Assembly: GCF_012275515.1 (NCBI RefSeq)
Contig: NZ_JAAZQL010000001.1
Span: 290,911 to 354,910, forward strand
Direction: 5' to 3'
Length of the DNA: 64,000 bases
From: Novosphingobium sp. SG707
GTDB taxonomy: Bacteria > Pseudomonadota > Alphaproteobacteria > Sphingomonadales > Sphingomonadaceae
Shown: positions 33,206 to 41,647 of the stretch, piece after piece
Position numbering within the stretch: the stretch's first letter is position 1
How the letters are laid out: every line of letters starts with the position of its first letter
Notes under the pieces: generated by a model
The model's input: the letters and a program-made list of their open reading frames with translations, nothing else
Told to the model about the DNA's origin: nothing
The model's database searches: none
Made by a program: the position numbers and the translations under genes

Positions 33206-36172
33206 ATGAGTTTTGCCAAGCGCCCTCTCTTTCTGGCCTCGCCTGTCGCGCTGGCCCTTGCGCTGTTCGGGGCGCCCGCCATGGCTGCGCCCGCTAACCT
33301 GCCGCCCCCCGGCGGCGAGGCGCCGCAGGCCTTCGATGTCCACGCGGGCACATCCTATGCGGTCGCCGCCTCGCCCGATGGGCAATGGTTGGCCTTTGAC
33401 CTTCAGGGCAGCCTCTGGGTGATCCCGACCAAGGGCGGCGAGGCCAGACGCATCACCGATTATTTCAACGATGCGCATCTGCCCACATGGTCGCCCGATG
33501 GGTCGCGCATCGCCTATTACGCCTATCGCGATGGCGATTATGACCTATGGACCGCGCGCGCCGACGGCAGCGATGCCAAGCAACTGACCCATGGCGAATT
33601 TGACGACCGCGAACCAAGCTGGTCGCCCGATGGCAAGAGTATCGCTTTCGCCAGTGAGCGGGGCGGCGGCTATGACATCTGGACCATCGACATCGCCACC
33701 GGCGCGCTGACCCAGCTTACCAAAGGCCCGCGTGAGGATCGCGCCCCTGCATGGTCGGCCGACAGCGCCACCATCGTTTTCTCCGGGGCAGGCAGCCTCT
33801 ATTCCGTTCCCGCGCATGGCGGAGAAGTGACCACCCTGCGCACGGCTCCCACCGGCGCCCGCTATGACAGCCCCTCGCTGTCGGCCAAGGGCGAGCTGGC
33901 CTATGTCGTGGCCGATGGCGCGGGCAGCCATCTGGAGATTGACGGTAAACTGGTTTCGGGCAAGGAAAACGTCTTTCCCTTCCGCCCGTCATGGGTGGGG
34001 GGTGATGCCTATTACATTTCCGACGGGCTGATCCGCCGCCGCAATGGGGCGAAACTGGCCACGGTGCCTTTCACCGCGCGACTGGAGGTGGTGAAGCCGG
34101 TTTACGCCCGCGCCAAACGCGATTTCACCAGCACTGCCCCGCGCCGCGTGCTGGGCATCCAGCATCCCGCGCTTTCGCCCGACGGCAAGAGCATCGCCTT
34201 TGTCGCGCTGGGCGATCTCTATGTCGTCTCTTCGGCGGGCGGCAAGCCGCAAGCCTTGACCCACGACGAGGCGCTGGAGGCCGATGCCGCATGGTCGCCC
34301 GATGGTAAGAGCTTGGCTTATACCTCGGACAAGGGCGGCGGGTTGCCCCAGATCTGGGTGCGCGATCTGGCCAGTGGCAAGGACCGACAGGTAACCAGCA
34401 GCCCCAACCAGCCTTTGGGCGCGGCATGGTCGCCCGATGGGCGGCGGATCGCTTTTCTCGACACCGATGGCCGCTGGGGCGTCGCGGGGCTACAGGTGGT
34501 CGATGTGGAGAGCGGGGTGATGACCCGCCTGCAACCCAGCCTGCCGCAGCCGGGCAAGCCGACATGGAGCCCTGATGGCCGTTATGTCGCGGTTGCCTTG
34601 TCCAAGCCCTATTCCACCAGTTTCCGCGAGGGCAACAACCAGATATGGATGGTACCTTCCGATGGCAAAGGCATGCCTTTCTGGCGCGATGCGGACAAGG
34701 CCTCGCTCGATTCGCGCGGCGGGGGCGGGCCGGTTTGGTCGCCAGATGGGCAGAAGATGGCGGGTATTCAGGATGGCGTGCTGAAAATCTGGCCGGTGTC
34801 GCCCGACGGCACGGCGTTGGGAAGCCCGCGCGCCTATACGTCCGAAATCTCGCATTATCCGACGTGGAGCGGCGATGCGAAATCCGTGCTGTTTCAGGCG
34901 GCGGACAAGCTGAAGATCGTGAGCGTCGAGACCGGCGCTATCCGCGAGGTGCCGCTGGATTTCACCTATACGCTGGCCATTCCCAAGACGAAGATCGTCA
35001 TCCATGCAGGCGGTCTGGTCGATGCGGTGAAGGACGCAACGCAGGCCAACAAGGATATCGTGATCGAGGGCAACCGCATTGCGGCCGTGCTGGACCATGA
35101 CCCGAAGAATTACGCGGGCGCCGACAAGGTGATCGAAGCGCCGACCCTGACCGCCATCCCCGGCCTGATCGACCATCACGCCCATGCGCAGAAGGATTTC
35201 GGGGCCAACCTGCATCTGGCCTGGCTGTCTTATGGCATCACGACAGTGCGCGATCCGGGCAACCAGCCCTATGACGGGATCGAGGATCGCGAGGCCAGTG
35301 AGGCGGGCGTGCGGATCGGGCCGCGCATTTACACCACCGGGCCGCTGCTGGAATGGCGGCGGGTGTTTTACCGGATGGGCGTGGCCGTGTCCGGCCCGGC
35401 GCATCTGGAGCGCGAGATCGTCCGGGCGCGGGCGCTCAAATATGACCTCATCAAGAGCTATGTCCGCATGCCCGATTTCGGCCAGCGGCGTCTGGTCGAG
35501 GCGGCCCATGAGATGGGCGTGCCGGTGGCCACGCATGAGATCTTCCCCGCCGCCTATACGGGCGTCGACAATACCGAGCATCTGGGGGCGACCAGCCGGC
35601 GTGGTTTTTCGCCCAAGCAGGGGCCGCAGGGGCGGGTCTATGAGGATGTGATTCAACTGTTCGGTCGCTCTGGCCGGACGCTGACGCCCACCAATTTCGG
35701 ATCGATCAACACTTTCCTTGCCAAGCATCCCGAATTCCGTCGCGATCCGCGCCTGTCGCTCTATCCCGAATGGGCGCGCAAGACGGTGAGCGAGGGTGAG
35801 GCACTGCCGCCTGCCTTGCTGTCGATGCAGGCGGGACAGTTGGAGGGGTTGAAGGCCATGAAGGCGGCGGGCACATTGATTACCGCAGGCACCGACACAA
35901 TGATCGCGCCCAATCTTCAGGCGGAAATCTCCTCCTATGTCGATGGCGGCTTTACGCCCTTTGAGGCGCTGCAGACCGCCACGGTCAATTCGGCCCGCGC
36001 GCTCAATCTGGACGCGGGCACGATCGAGCCGGGCAAGCTGGCCGACATTGCGCTGGTCGAGGGCGATCCGCGCAAGGATATTGCCGCGACCTTCCGGGTT
36101 AAGCAGGTCATTACCAATGGCCGCCCCTTCACCGTGGAGGAGCTGATCGCCAAGGCGCAGCGCAAGCCGTGA
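33206..36172 (+). CDS. Exported TolB-like beta-propeller fused to amidohydrolase
   Basis: 988 residues. ATG 33206 has GGAG 6 nt upstream; GTG 33194 lacks one. Signal peptide: LFLASPVALALALFGAPAMA. Residues of about 40-590 contain repeated PD40/TolB blades with the recurring W-S-P-D-G motif (TWSPDGSRIAYYAY, SWSPDGKSIAFAS and later copies). An amidohydrolase domain follows from about residue 595: HxH in LIDHHAHAQKD, His in VATHEIFPAAY and NTEHLG, Asp in ITAGTDTMIAPN, and C-terminal GTIEPGKLADIALVEG. The catalytic set looks complete. This fusion recurs in secreted enzymes of proteobacteria and Bacteroidetes; the propeller probably gates or recruits substrate, as in prolyl oligopeptidases (inference). 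It is probably co-transcribed with the TonB receptor. Confidence 0.9.
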   Translation: MSFAKRPLFLASPVALALALFGAPAMAAPANLPPPGGEAPQAFDVHAGTSYAVAASPDGQWLAFDLQGSLWVIPTKGGEARRITDYFNDAHLPTWSPDGSRIAYYAYRDGDYDLWTARADGSDAKQLTHGEFDDREPSWSPDGKSIAFASERGGGYDIWTIDIATGALTQLTKGPREDRAPAWSADSATIVFSGAGSLYSVPAHGGEVTTLRTAPTGARYDSPSLSAKGELAYVVADGAGSHLEIDGKLVSGKENVFPFRPSWVGGDAYYISDGLIRRRNGAKLATVPFTARLEVVKPVYARAKRDFTSTAPRRVLGIQHPALSPDGKSIAFVALGDLYVVSSAGGKPQALTHDEALEADAAWSPDGKSLAYTSDKGGGLPQIWVRDLASGKDRQVTSSPNQPLGAAWSPDGRRIAFLDTDGRWGVAGLQVVDVESGVMTRLQPSLPQPGKPTWSPDGRYVAVALSKPYSTSFREGNNQIWMVPSDGKGMPFWRDADKASLDSRGGGGPVWSPDGQKMAGIQDGVLKIWPVSPDGTALGSPRAYTSEISHYPTWSGDAKSVLFQAADKLKIVSVETGAIREVPLDFTYTLAIPKTKIVIHAGGLVDAVKDATQANKDIVIEGNRIAAVLDHDPKNYAGADKVIEAPTLTAIPGLIDHHAHAQKDFGANLHLAWLSYGITTVRDPGNQPYDGIEDREASEAGVRIGPRIYTTGPLLEWRRVFYRMGVAVSGPAHLEREIVRARALKYDLIKSYVRMPDFGQRRLVEAAHEMGVPVATHEIFPAAYTGVDNTEHLGATSRRGFSPKQGPQGRVYEDVIQLFGRSGRTLTPTNFGSINTFLAKHPEFRRDPRLSLYPEWARKTVSEGEALPPALLSMQAGQLEGLKAMKAAGTLITAGTDTMIAPNLQAEISSYVDGGFTPFEALQTATVNSARALNLDAGTIEPGKLADIALVEGDPRKDIAATFRVKQVITNGRPFTVEELIAKAQRKP

Positions 36173-36176
36173 GAGG

Positions 36177-36815
36177 TTACAGCACGCTGTTGCGCAGGAA
36201 ATGCGTCACGACCTCGCCCGCATTGGCATAGGCATAGTGCTGATCGCTGGCAAAAACGCGGAACTCGCCGGGGTTCAGCAGGACCGTCTCGCTCTCCAGT
36301 TCCAGAGCGAGGCGGCCCTGCGTGACATAGATGATTTCGTGCCAACCGGACGGGTCGGGCTCGGCCTGATAGCGATGGCCCGGCGCCAGCGACCAGACCC
36401 AGAGCTGGGCCTCCTGCTGGGCGGGGGCGCTGCCCAGCAACAGGGCGTAATTGGCCGGATCACCGCCGCGCCACATGGTTTCGTTGACATTGCGCGGTTC
36501 GGCGCCGGGCGCCTTGACCATGGCCGTGAAATCGACCCCCAGCGCGATGGCCAGCCTGTCGAGACTGGCGAGGCTGACATTGGCCTCGCCGTTTTCGACG
36601 CTGATGATCATCCGGCGGCTGATGCCCGAGGCGTCGGCCAACGCCTGCTGGCTCATCCCTGCGGCTTGGCGGAAACGGCGCAGATTCTGGCTGACGTGGA
36701 CGAGGACGTCGGATTTAGGCCCGTGCGATTTAGGGCCATCGGGCGTAGGCCCGTGCGATTTAGGGCCATCGGGCGTAGGCCCGTGCGATTTAGGGTTGTG
36801 CAGTATATTGCTCAT
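36177..36815 (-). CDS. XRE-family regulator with C-terminal cupin and repeat-bearing N-terminus
   Basis: 212 residues from ATG 36815; GTG 36839 is an alternative and neither has a ribosome site. The first 32 residues contain the decapeptide KSHGPTPDGP twice plus a partial copy, encoded by exact 30-bp DNA repeats. The HTH_3 domain follows (LRRFRQAAGMSQQALADASG, VSLASLDRLAIALG). A cupin domain (HEIIYVTQGRLALELE, NPGEFRVFASDQHYAY) occupies the C-terminus and probably binds a small effector. Regulators of this architecture control adjacent transporters or amino-acid/polyamine genes. It is divergent from an EamA exporter, with two operator-like dyads between them, so repression of the exporter and itself is likely (inference). 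The true start could lie downstream of the repeats. Confidence 0.88.
   Translation of the reverse strand: MSNILHNPKSHGPTPDGPKSHGPTPDGPKSHGPKSDVLVHVSQNLRRFRQAAGMSQQALADASGISRRMIISVENGEANVSLASLDRLAIALGVDFTAMVKAPGAEPRNVNETMWRGGDPANYALLLGSAPAQQEAQLWVWSLAPGHRYQAEPDPSGWHEIIYVTQGRLALELESETVLLNPGEFRVFASDQHYAYANAGEVVTHFLRNSVL
36721..36795. repeat. 2.5 exact tandem copies of a 30-bp unit
   Basis: The 30-bp unit at 36721-36750 is repeated exactly at 36751-36780 and its first 15 bp again at 36781-36795. Within the regulator gene it encodes KSHGPTPDGP units. A 30-bp length keeps frame, so copy-number change would lengthen or shorten the N-terminal arm without breaking the protein. Confidence 0.9.
36797..36814. 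promoter_or_regulatory. Operator-like dyad 1 (TGTGCA-N6-TGCTCA)
   Basis: An 18-bp near-perfect dyad with one mismatch between arms, abutting and partly covering the regulator's ATG (36813-36815). Its spacer contains TATATT. The same element recurs 26 bp away, suggesting a tandem operator for the XRE-cupin regulator. Confidence 0.6.
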
Positions 36816-36822
36816 TGCTAGT

Positions 36823-36840
36823 TGTGCATTATGTTGCACA
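36823..36840. promoter_or_regulatory. Operator-like dyad 2 (TGTGCA-N6-TGCACA)
   Basis: A perfect 6-bp-arm dyad, 26 bp from dyad 1, with both left arms extended as GTTGTGCA. It overlaps the exporter's ATG (36831) and, on the other strand, a CATAAT that could be the regulator's -10 element. Confidence 0.6.
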
Positions 36841-37730
36841 TCGCCGCCGCACGCAAGCCCGCATCATGGTCAATCAGCCGCGAGGAAATGGTCCTCATCG
36901 GCATCACCATGCTGTGGGGCACAACCTTTCTGATCGTCCACACCGCGATGCAATACAGCGGGGCGCTGTTTTTCGTGGGCCTGCGCTTCATGGTGGCGGG
37001 GGCAGGGGGCTGGCTGCTGTTTCGCCGGACAATGCGCGATCTTAATCGCCGCGAACTGGGCGCGGGCGCGCTGATCGGCTTTGCGATCTTTCTTGGCTAT
37101 GGCCTGCAAACCTATGGCCTGCGCACGATCACCAGCAGCCAGTCGGCCTTTATCACCGCGCTCTATGTGCCGATGGTGCCGCTGCTGCAACTGGTGGTGC
37201 TGCGCCGGATGCCGCATATCATGAGCTGGATCGGCATTGCGCTGGCCTTTGCCGGGCTGATCCTGCTGGCCGGGCCAAAGGCGGGGCATATTGGCCTCAG
37301 CACCGGCGAGATGGCCACTTTGCTCAGCGCTGTGGCGATTGCCGCCGAAATTATCCTGATCAGCCGCTTTGCCCATGGCGTGGACAGCCGCCGCGTCACG
37401 GTGGTGCAATTGCTGGCCGCCGGGCTGTTTTCCCTGGCCGCCATGCCGCTGGCGGGGGAGACGCTGCCCGCCTTCTCGCCGGTCTGGCTGGTGGCCGGGG
37501 TGGGCCTTGGTCTGGCCAGCACGCTGATCCAATTGGCCATGAACTGGGCGCAAAAGACGGTGTCGCCCACGCGCGCCACGGTGATCTATGCGGGCGAGCC
37601 GGTGTGGGGCGGGATCGTCGGGCGCATCGCGGGCGACAGGCTGCCCGCGATGGCCATGCTGGGCGGGGTGCTGATCCTTGTTGGCGTGCTGGTCAGCGAG
37701 TTGCGCGGTTCTGCTCAAGACGCTCCATAA
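36831..37730 (+). CDS. EamA/DMT-family exporter (RhaT-like)
   Basis: 299 residues from ATG 36831. TTG 36822 and ATG 36888 (which has GAGG upstream) are alternatives; the last would place the start clear of the operators. Ten hydrophobic segments lie in two EamA repeats (VLIGITMLWGTTFLIVHTAM; second half GEMATLLSAVAIAAEIILI), with the conserved C-terminal TRATVIYAGEPVWGGIVGR. DMT members of this kind export amino acids or related metabolites. It is divergent from an XRE-cupin regulator. Its 3' end overlaps the convergent thioesterase gene by 38 nt. Confidence 0.88.
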   Translation: MLHIAAARKPASWSISREEMVLIGITMLWGTTFLIVHTAMQYSGALFFVGLRFMVAGAGGWLLFRRTMRDLNRRELGAGALIGFAIFLGYGLQTYGLRTITSSQSAFITALYVPMVPLLQLVVLRRMPHIMSWIGIALAFAGLILLAGPKAGHIGLSTGEMATLLSAVAIAAEIILISRFAHGVDSRRVTVVQLLAAGLFSLAAMPLAGETLPAFSPVWLVAGVGLGLASTLIQLAMNWAQKTVSPTRATVIYAGEPVWGGIVGRIAGDRLPAMAMLGGVLILVGVLVSELRGSAQDAP

Positions 37731-38112
37731 AGCGCTGCGTGTCGATGATCGCGCGGCGGTGCCTGCCTTCGCCGATCAGGCCGAAGTCATCATGGCAGGC
37801 TACGCGAAACTCCAGCCTGCGCCCCTCCACCGCGATCAGTTCGACCCGCGCGGTGATGGTCGCGCCCGCCAGCGTTGCGGCAACATGGCTGATATCGACA
37901 TGGGTGCCGACACTGCACTGGCCGGGGGCCAGATGGGGGCGCAGCGCCAGAATGCAGGTGTTTTCGATAAAGCCCACCATCATCGCCGTGGCCAGCACCG
38001 GGGGCATATCGGCAAAACCGGCCCAGTCGGGCGTGACATGGGGCACGGTGTGGCGCTCGGCCACGACCATGCTTTCCTGATGGATCAGGCCCGGTGTCAT
38101 GCCCTGTGTCAT
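37693..38112 (-). CDS. FlK-like hot-dog thioesterase family protein
   Basis: 139 residues, ATG 38112 in a 4-nt overlap with the stop of the dehydrogenase gene (ATGA), so translation is coupled. It has a hot-dog fold with VGTHVDISHVAAT and LEFRVACHDDFGLIGEG strands. The candidate catalytic Thr, Glu and His of fluoroacetyl-CoA thioesterase FlK are in place: Thr in VLATAMM, Glu in GFIENT eight residues later and His in DISHVAAT. FlK-like proteins without a fluoroacetate context are widespread and hydrolyse short acyl-CoAs or have unknown roles. Why one is coupled to a periplasmic PQQ-type dehydrogenase is unclear. Tail-to-tail overlap with the exporter gene is 38 nt. Confidence 0.8.
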   Translation of the reverse strand: MTQGMTPGLIHQESMVVAERHTVPHVTPDWAGFADMPPVLATAMMVGFIENTCILALRPHLAPGQCSVGTHVDISHVAATLAGATITARVELIAVEGRRLEFRVACHDDFGLIGEGRHRRAIIDTQRFMERLEQNRATR

Positions 38113-39809
38113 GGATGCGCCAACGTCCAGACATAGGCCGCCACCGCCTTGACATCCGCCGGTGAGAGCGCCGCGCCGCCCATGGCGGGCATGGCGCCGC
38201 TGGCCTTCTTGGGCTTGTCGACGCCCTTGGCGATCGTCGCGGCCAGCCCCTCGGGCGAGCCGTCGCTCCACAGGAAGTCCGGCCCGACCAGCGAGCCGCC
38301 CGCCATCGACCCGCGCCCGTCGCTGCCATGGCATCCCACACAGGTGCCGCCCTTGGCCTGACCCAGATAGATCGCGCGGCCCAGCGCGACCTGCTGTGCG
38401 GTCATTCCGGCGGGCAGGCTGCGCCCGGTGGCGGTGGCCTGCGTCGCCTTGGCCTCGACCTTGCGCGCAGGCGTCAGCGGCGCATTGGCCGCCCCGCGAT
38501 AGGTGATGCGCCAGATCCGCCCGCGCACATCATCGGCCACATAGAGCGCGCCATCCGGCCCCACGGCCAGCCCGGCAGGGCGATGCTGCGCGCGGCCCGG
38601 CTCTTTGAATCCTCCGACAAAACCATCGGCAAAGCGGATCCATTTCCCGCTCGCCTTGCCCTCGCGCAGGGGCTGGAAAGCCACGAGATAGCCATCCTGC
38701 GGCGCGGGGGCGCGGTTCCATGAACCGTGAAAGGCGATGAAGGCGCCCTGCTGATAGGCGGCCGGGAAAGCCTTGCCGGTGTAGATCGCCACATCATTGG
38801 GCGCCCAATGCGCGGGGAAGGCCGCCACAGGCATATCTTTGCCCGCGCAGGCGCCCTGCAGCTTGCCGTCACCGCCATATTCAGGGGCCAGCTTGTGCCG
38901 GTTTTCAAACCCGTCGAAATAGCAGGTCGGCCATCCGAAATCAGCGCCCTTGTGGGGCGAGAACAGGATTTCGGCGGGCAGTTCGACGCCCTGCTGCTCG
39001 GTGTAATATTGGCTCCAGTTCTGGCCCAATTGGTCGCGGCCATGCTGGGTGGCGAAAATGCGGCCCGCGCTGTCAAAGGCGATGCCGCCGGTGTTGCGGA
39101 TGCCGGTGGCCCAGCGCGCCTCGGGGCTGAAGGTCTGTCCTTCCTTGTCCGCGCGATAGGCCCAGATGCCCGCCCGCGTCAGCGCCTCGGTGCAGGGGAC
39201 AAGGCCCTTGGCGCCGGGCTGTCGATTGGGGCTTTCGCAGGCATTGCTGGCCGAACCGGAATTGACCAGCAGCGTGCCGTCACCCTGAATGGCGAAGGGA
39301 TGCATCGGGTGATCGCCCGAGAGCGGCAGGCCCGACAGCACCGTCGAACCCGCGCCCGCCGGGGTCAGGGCGCCCGGTTTCATCGGATAGCGCACAATCG
39401 TGTCATGCTCTTCGACAAACAGCGCGCCATGCCACAGCGCGATGCCGGTGCCGCCATGGCCGCCCTTGGCCTCCACGCCGCCAAAGCGCGCGGTCCTGTC
39501 GGCCACGCCGTCGCCATTGCTGTCGCGCAGGGCGATGACAAAGCCCCCATCGGGCGCGGGCGGCGCATTGCGGAAATAGCGGCCCGACCATGAATTGACA
39601 TAGACCGTGCCATCCCCCGCCACGGTCAGGTGGCGCGTATGCCCCAGATTGTCGGCAAAGACCGTGGCGCAGAAACCGGGCGGCAGCGACAGGCCGCCAT
39701 TGTTCCTGGCGCAGCCCGCCGCAGGCGCCTTTCCGGCGGCGGTCAGGGCATGGGTGCCGCACAACAACAGCGGGGCAGCCAGCAGGGCGGCGCGCAAAGC
39801 AAGACGCAT
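38109..39809 (-). CDS. PQQ-type sugar dehydrogenase (GDH/sorbosone) fused to cytochrome c
   Basis: 566 residues, ATG 39809, signal peptide AALLAAPLLLCGTHALTAAG. A six-bladed glucose/sorbosone dehydrogenase propeller covers about residues 30-455: HLTVAGDGTVYVNS, GGHGGTGIALWHG, GIRNTGGIAFDSAGRIFATQ, FGWPTCYFDG and RPAGLAVGPDGALYVADD. These resemble soluble PQQ-dependent aldose dehydrogenases and L-sorbosone dehydrogenases. After a linker, a cytochrome c domain has CVGCHGSDGRGS and a Met-rich segment GAMPAMGG that may supply the axial ligand. The fusion implies periplasmic sugar or aldehyde oxidation with electrons passed directly to haem. No PQQ synthesis genes are present in the window. Confidence 0.87.
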   Translation of the reverse strand: MRLALRAALLAAPLLLCGTHALTAAGKAPAAGCARNNGGLSLPPGFCATVFADNLGHTRHLTVAGDGTVYVNSWSGRYFRNAPPAPDGGFVIALRDSNGDGVADRTARFGGVEAKGGHGGTGIALWHGALFVEEHDTIVRYPMKPGALTPAGAGSTVLSGLPLSGDHPMHPFAIQGDGTLLVNSGSASNACESPNRQPGAKGLVPCTEALTRAGIWAYRADKEGQTFSPEARWATGIRNTGGIAFDSAGRIFATQHGRDQLGQNWSQYYTEQQGVELPAEILFSPHKGADFGWPTCYFDGFENRHKLAPEYGGDGKLQGACAGKDMPVAAFPAHWAPNDVAIYTGKAFPAAYQQGAFIAFHGSWNRAPAPQDGYLVAFQPLREGKASGKWIRFADGFVGGFKEPGRAQHRPAGLAVGPDGALYVADDVRGRIWRITYRGAANAPLTPARKVEAKATQATATGRSLPAGMTAQQVALGRAIYLGQAKGGTCVGCHGSDGRGSMAGGSLVGPDFLWSDGSPEGLAATIAKGVDKPKKASGAMPAMGGAALSPADVKAVAAYVWTLAHP

Positions 39810-39922
39810 GGACCTATCCTCCGGAAATCAGGGTGTGCTTCGCATATCAGTCTGCGGCGCGGCGGGAAAGGTCCCGCAGGGGGCATCTGGCGCAAGAAGC
39901 AAGCATGGGTTAGCCTGTTGCC

Positions 39923-41077
39923 ATGCATGACGAACCGCACGCCGCCCCGCCCGGAACCTGGATTTCGCCCAAGCCCCACGCATGGCGGCGGGAACAGAAG
40001 ATCGCGGCGCTGGTGGCCATCGCGCTGCTGGGAATCGCCGGGTGGTGGACCTTGCGCCCCTTTTGGCATGCGCTGGGCTGGGCGGCGATTTTTGCCGTCT
40101 CGCTCTGGCCGCTCTATCAGCGCTGCGTGCGCCGCTGGCCCAGAGGGCAAGCGGTGGCGCTGCCCGCCGCCTTCACGCTGTTCATCCTGCTGATCTTTGT
40201 CATCCCGCTGGTGATGGTGGCCAATGCGGTGTTTCATGACACGATCTCGCTGGCGCAATGGCTGGCCGTGGCGCGGGTGCAGGGGGTGCCGGTGCCCGAA
40301 GTACTGCACCATCTGCCCTATGGCGAGCAGGCGGCGGTGTGGTGGCAATCGGCGCTGGGCACGCCTGAAGGGATCAGCCGCCTGTCGCAACATGCCGGGC
40401 CTTCCTCGGGTCTGTCGCTGGGCACGGGGGAAAAGATCCTTGGCGGCTTGGCGCATCGGCTGTTGCTGGTGGGCTTTATGCTGATGACGCTGTTTTTCCT
40501 GCTGCGCGATGGGCAAAGCGTGGCGCAGGCGATGCGCGTGGCCACCCGCCGCGCCTTTGGCCTGCCGGGCGAGAATGTGGCCGATCAGGCGGTGCTGGCC
40601 ATTCGCGGCACAGTCAACGGGCTGGTCATCGTCGGCTTTGGCGAAGGGCTGATTCTGGGCGTGATCTATGGCCTTGCCGGGGCCAGCCATGCCGCGCTGC
40701 TGGGGCTGCTGACGGGTCTGCTCTCGGCGATCCCGTTTGGGGCGACGGTGGCGGTGGTGGTGGCCGCGGCCATTCTGGTGGCGGGGGGCAAGCTGCTGGC
40801 GGCGGCGGTTGTCGCGGTGATCGGGCTGGCGCTGGTCTTTATCGCCGACCATTTCGTGCGCCCGGTGTTCATCGGCGGATCGACCCGGTTGCCCTTCATC
40901 TGGGTGCTGCTGGGCATTCTGGGCGGGGTCGAGGGCTGGGGCTTGATCGGCCTCGTCATGGGGCCTGCGGTGATGGCGGTGCTGATGCTGCTGTGGCGCG
41001 AATGGATCGGCGCGGTGAAAGGCCCGCTCAACCCCGTGCGCGGCGAAAGCGCGGCGGCGGAGCGGGCCGAGAGCTGA
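39923..41077 (+). CDS. AI-2E/PerM family transporter
   Basis: 384 residues, ATG 39923, no strong ribosome site. Paired hydrophobic helices lie near the N-terminus (IAALVAIALLGIAGWWTLRP; WAAIFAVSLWPLYQRC). A central soluble loop (HLPYGEQAAVWWQSALGTPE) is followed by about five further segments including LLGLLTGLLSAIPFGATVAV and PFIWVLLGILGGVEGWGLIG. The conserved PFG and GG-x-x-x-WG signatures of the UPF0118/AI-2E family are present. The family includes TqsA (AI-2 export) and Na+/H+ antiporters, so substrate assignment is not possible. It is divergent from the dehydrogenase and ends 6 nt before the convergent DsrE-like gene. Confidence 0.87.
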   Translation: MHDEPHAAPPGTWISPKPHAWRREQKIAALVAIALLGIAGWWTLRPFWHALGWAAIFAVSLWPLYQRCVRRWPRGQAVALPAAFTLFILLIFVIPLVMVANAVFHDTISLAQWLAVARVQGVPVPEVLHHLPYGEQAAVWWQSALGTPEGISRLSQHAGPSSGLSLGTGEKILGGLAHRLLLVGFMLMTLFFLLRDGQSVAQAMRVATRRAFGLPGENVADQAVLAIRGTVNGLVIVGFGEGLILGVIYGLAGASHAALLGLLTGLLSAIPFGATVAVVVAAAILVAGGKLLAAAVVAVIGLALVFIADHFVRPVFIGGSTRLPFIWVLLGILGGVEGWGLIGLVMGPAVMAVLMLLWREWIGAVKGPLNPVRGESAAAERAES

Positions 41078-41083
41078 GACGGA

Positions 41084-41647
41084 TCAGTTGTTCAGCACGG
41101 CATATCCGTCATTGGCATAGGTGATCTGCACCAGGGTTGCCGCCTCGGCCACCTCGATGCCGGGCAGCAGTTGATCGCGGGCAATGTTGCGCCCCGCCGC
41201 CCATTGGCCGCAGACCATCATCCGCACGCCCGCCTGACGCAGCGCGTTGAAGATCACCTTGTTCGGATTGTCGATATTGTATTTCTTGCGATATTCCGCA
41301 TCACTCAGCACCGCATCGGCCGCCGCTCCATAAAGGATCATTGCAAAGGAAATATGCGAGGCTGGCACTTTGGCCGCAATCAGCCCATTGAGCTGTGAGG
41401 CCACGCGCCCAAAGGCGGGCAGGGTCTGCGCCGGATCGGACGCGCCGGTCGCCGCGCTGAACAACGCCTTATAGCTGCGCTTGGGATCGCGGGCGACAGC
41501 GGCGCCGGGAATTTCGACATAGCCGTTGCTGCCCGCGATGGCGGGCGGGGTGGGGGCGGGCCACACTCGGGCTTCTGCCGCATGGGCCGCCAGCGGAGCG
41601 CCCAGCGCCCCCAGAATAGCGATAAAACGCAATGTGATATCCATCAT
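41084..41647 (-). CDS. Exported DsrE-like protein
   Basis: 187 residues, ATG 41647 (a second ATG follows immediately). Signal peptide: FIAILGALGAPLAAHA. The mature part has a DsrE/DsrF-like fold: SHISFAMILYGAAADAVLSD, KVIFNALRQAGVRMMVCGQW with the single conserved Cys, and a C-terminal VAEAATLVQITYANDGYAVL. Cytosolic DsrE proteins relay sulfur. Exported single-Cys versions of this length are common and uncharacterised, and may handle sulfur or thiols in the periplasm. A perfect 14-bp inverted repeat encloses the ribosome site (GGAG in the loop) and pairs the start codon, so translation is likely controlled. Confidence 0.78.
   Translation of the reverse strand: MMDITLRFIAILGALGAPLAAHAAEARVWPAPTPPAIAGSNGYVEIPGAAVARDPKRSYKALFSAATGASDPAQTLPAFGRVASQLNGLIAAKVPASHISFAMILYGAAADAVLSDAEYRKKYNIDNPNKVIFNALRQAGVRMMVCGQWAAGRNIARDQLLPGIEVAEAATLVQITYANDGYAVLNN

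Noticed and set aside
36721..36795. 30-bp repeats considered as a CRISPR array
   Set aside because: The copies are directly adjacent without spacers and lie in frame inside the regulator's coding region; no cas genes are present.
37693..38112. FlK-like protein as evidence of fluoroacetate resistance
   Set aside because: FlK homologues are widespread and no fluorination or organofluorine gene is present in the window.
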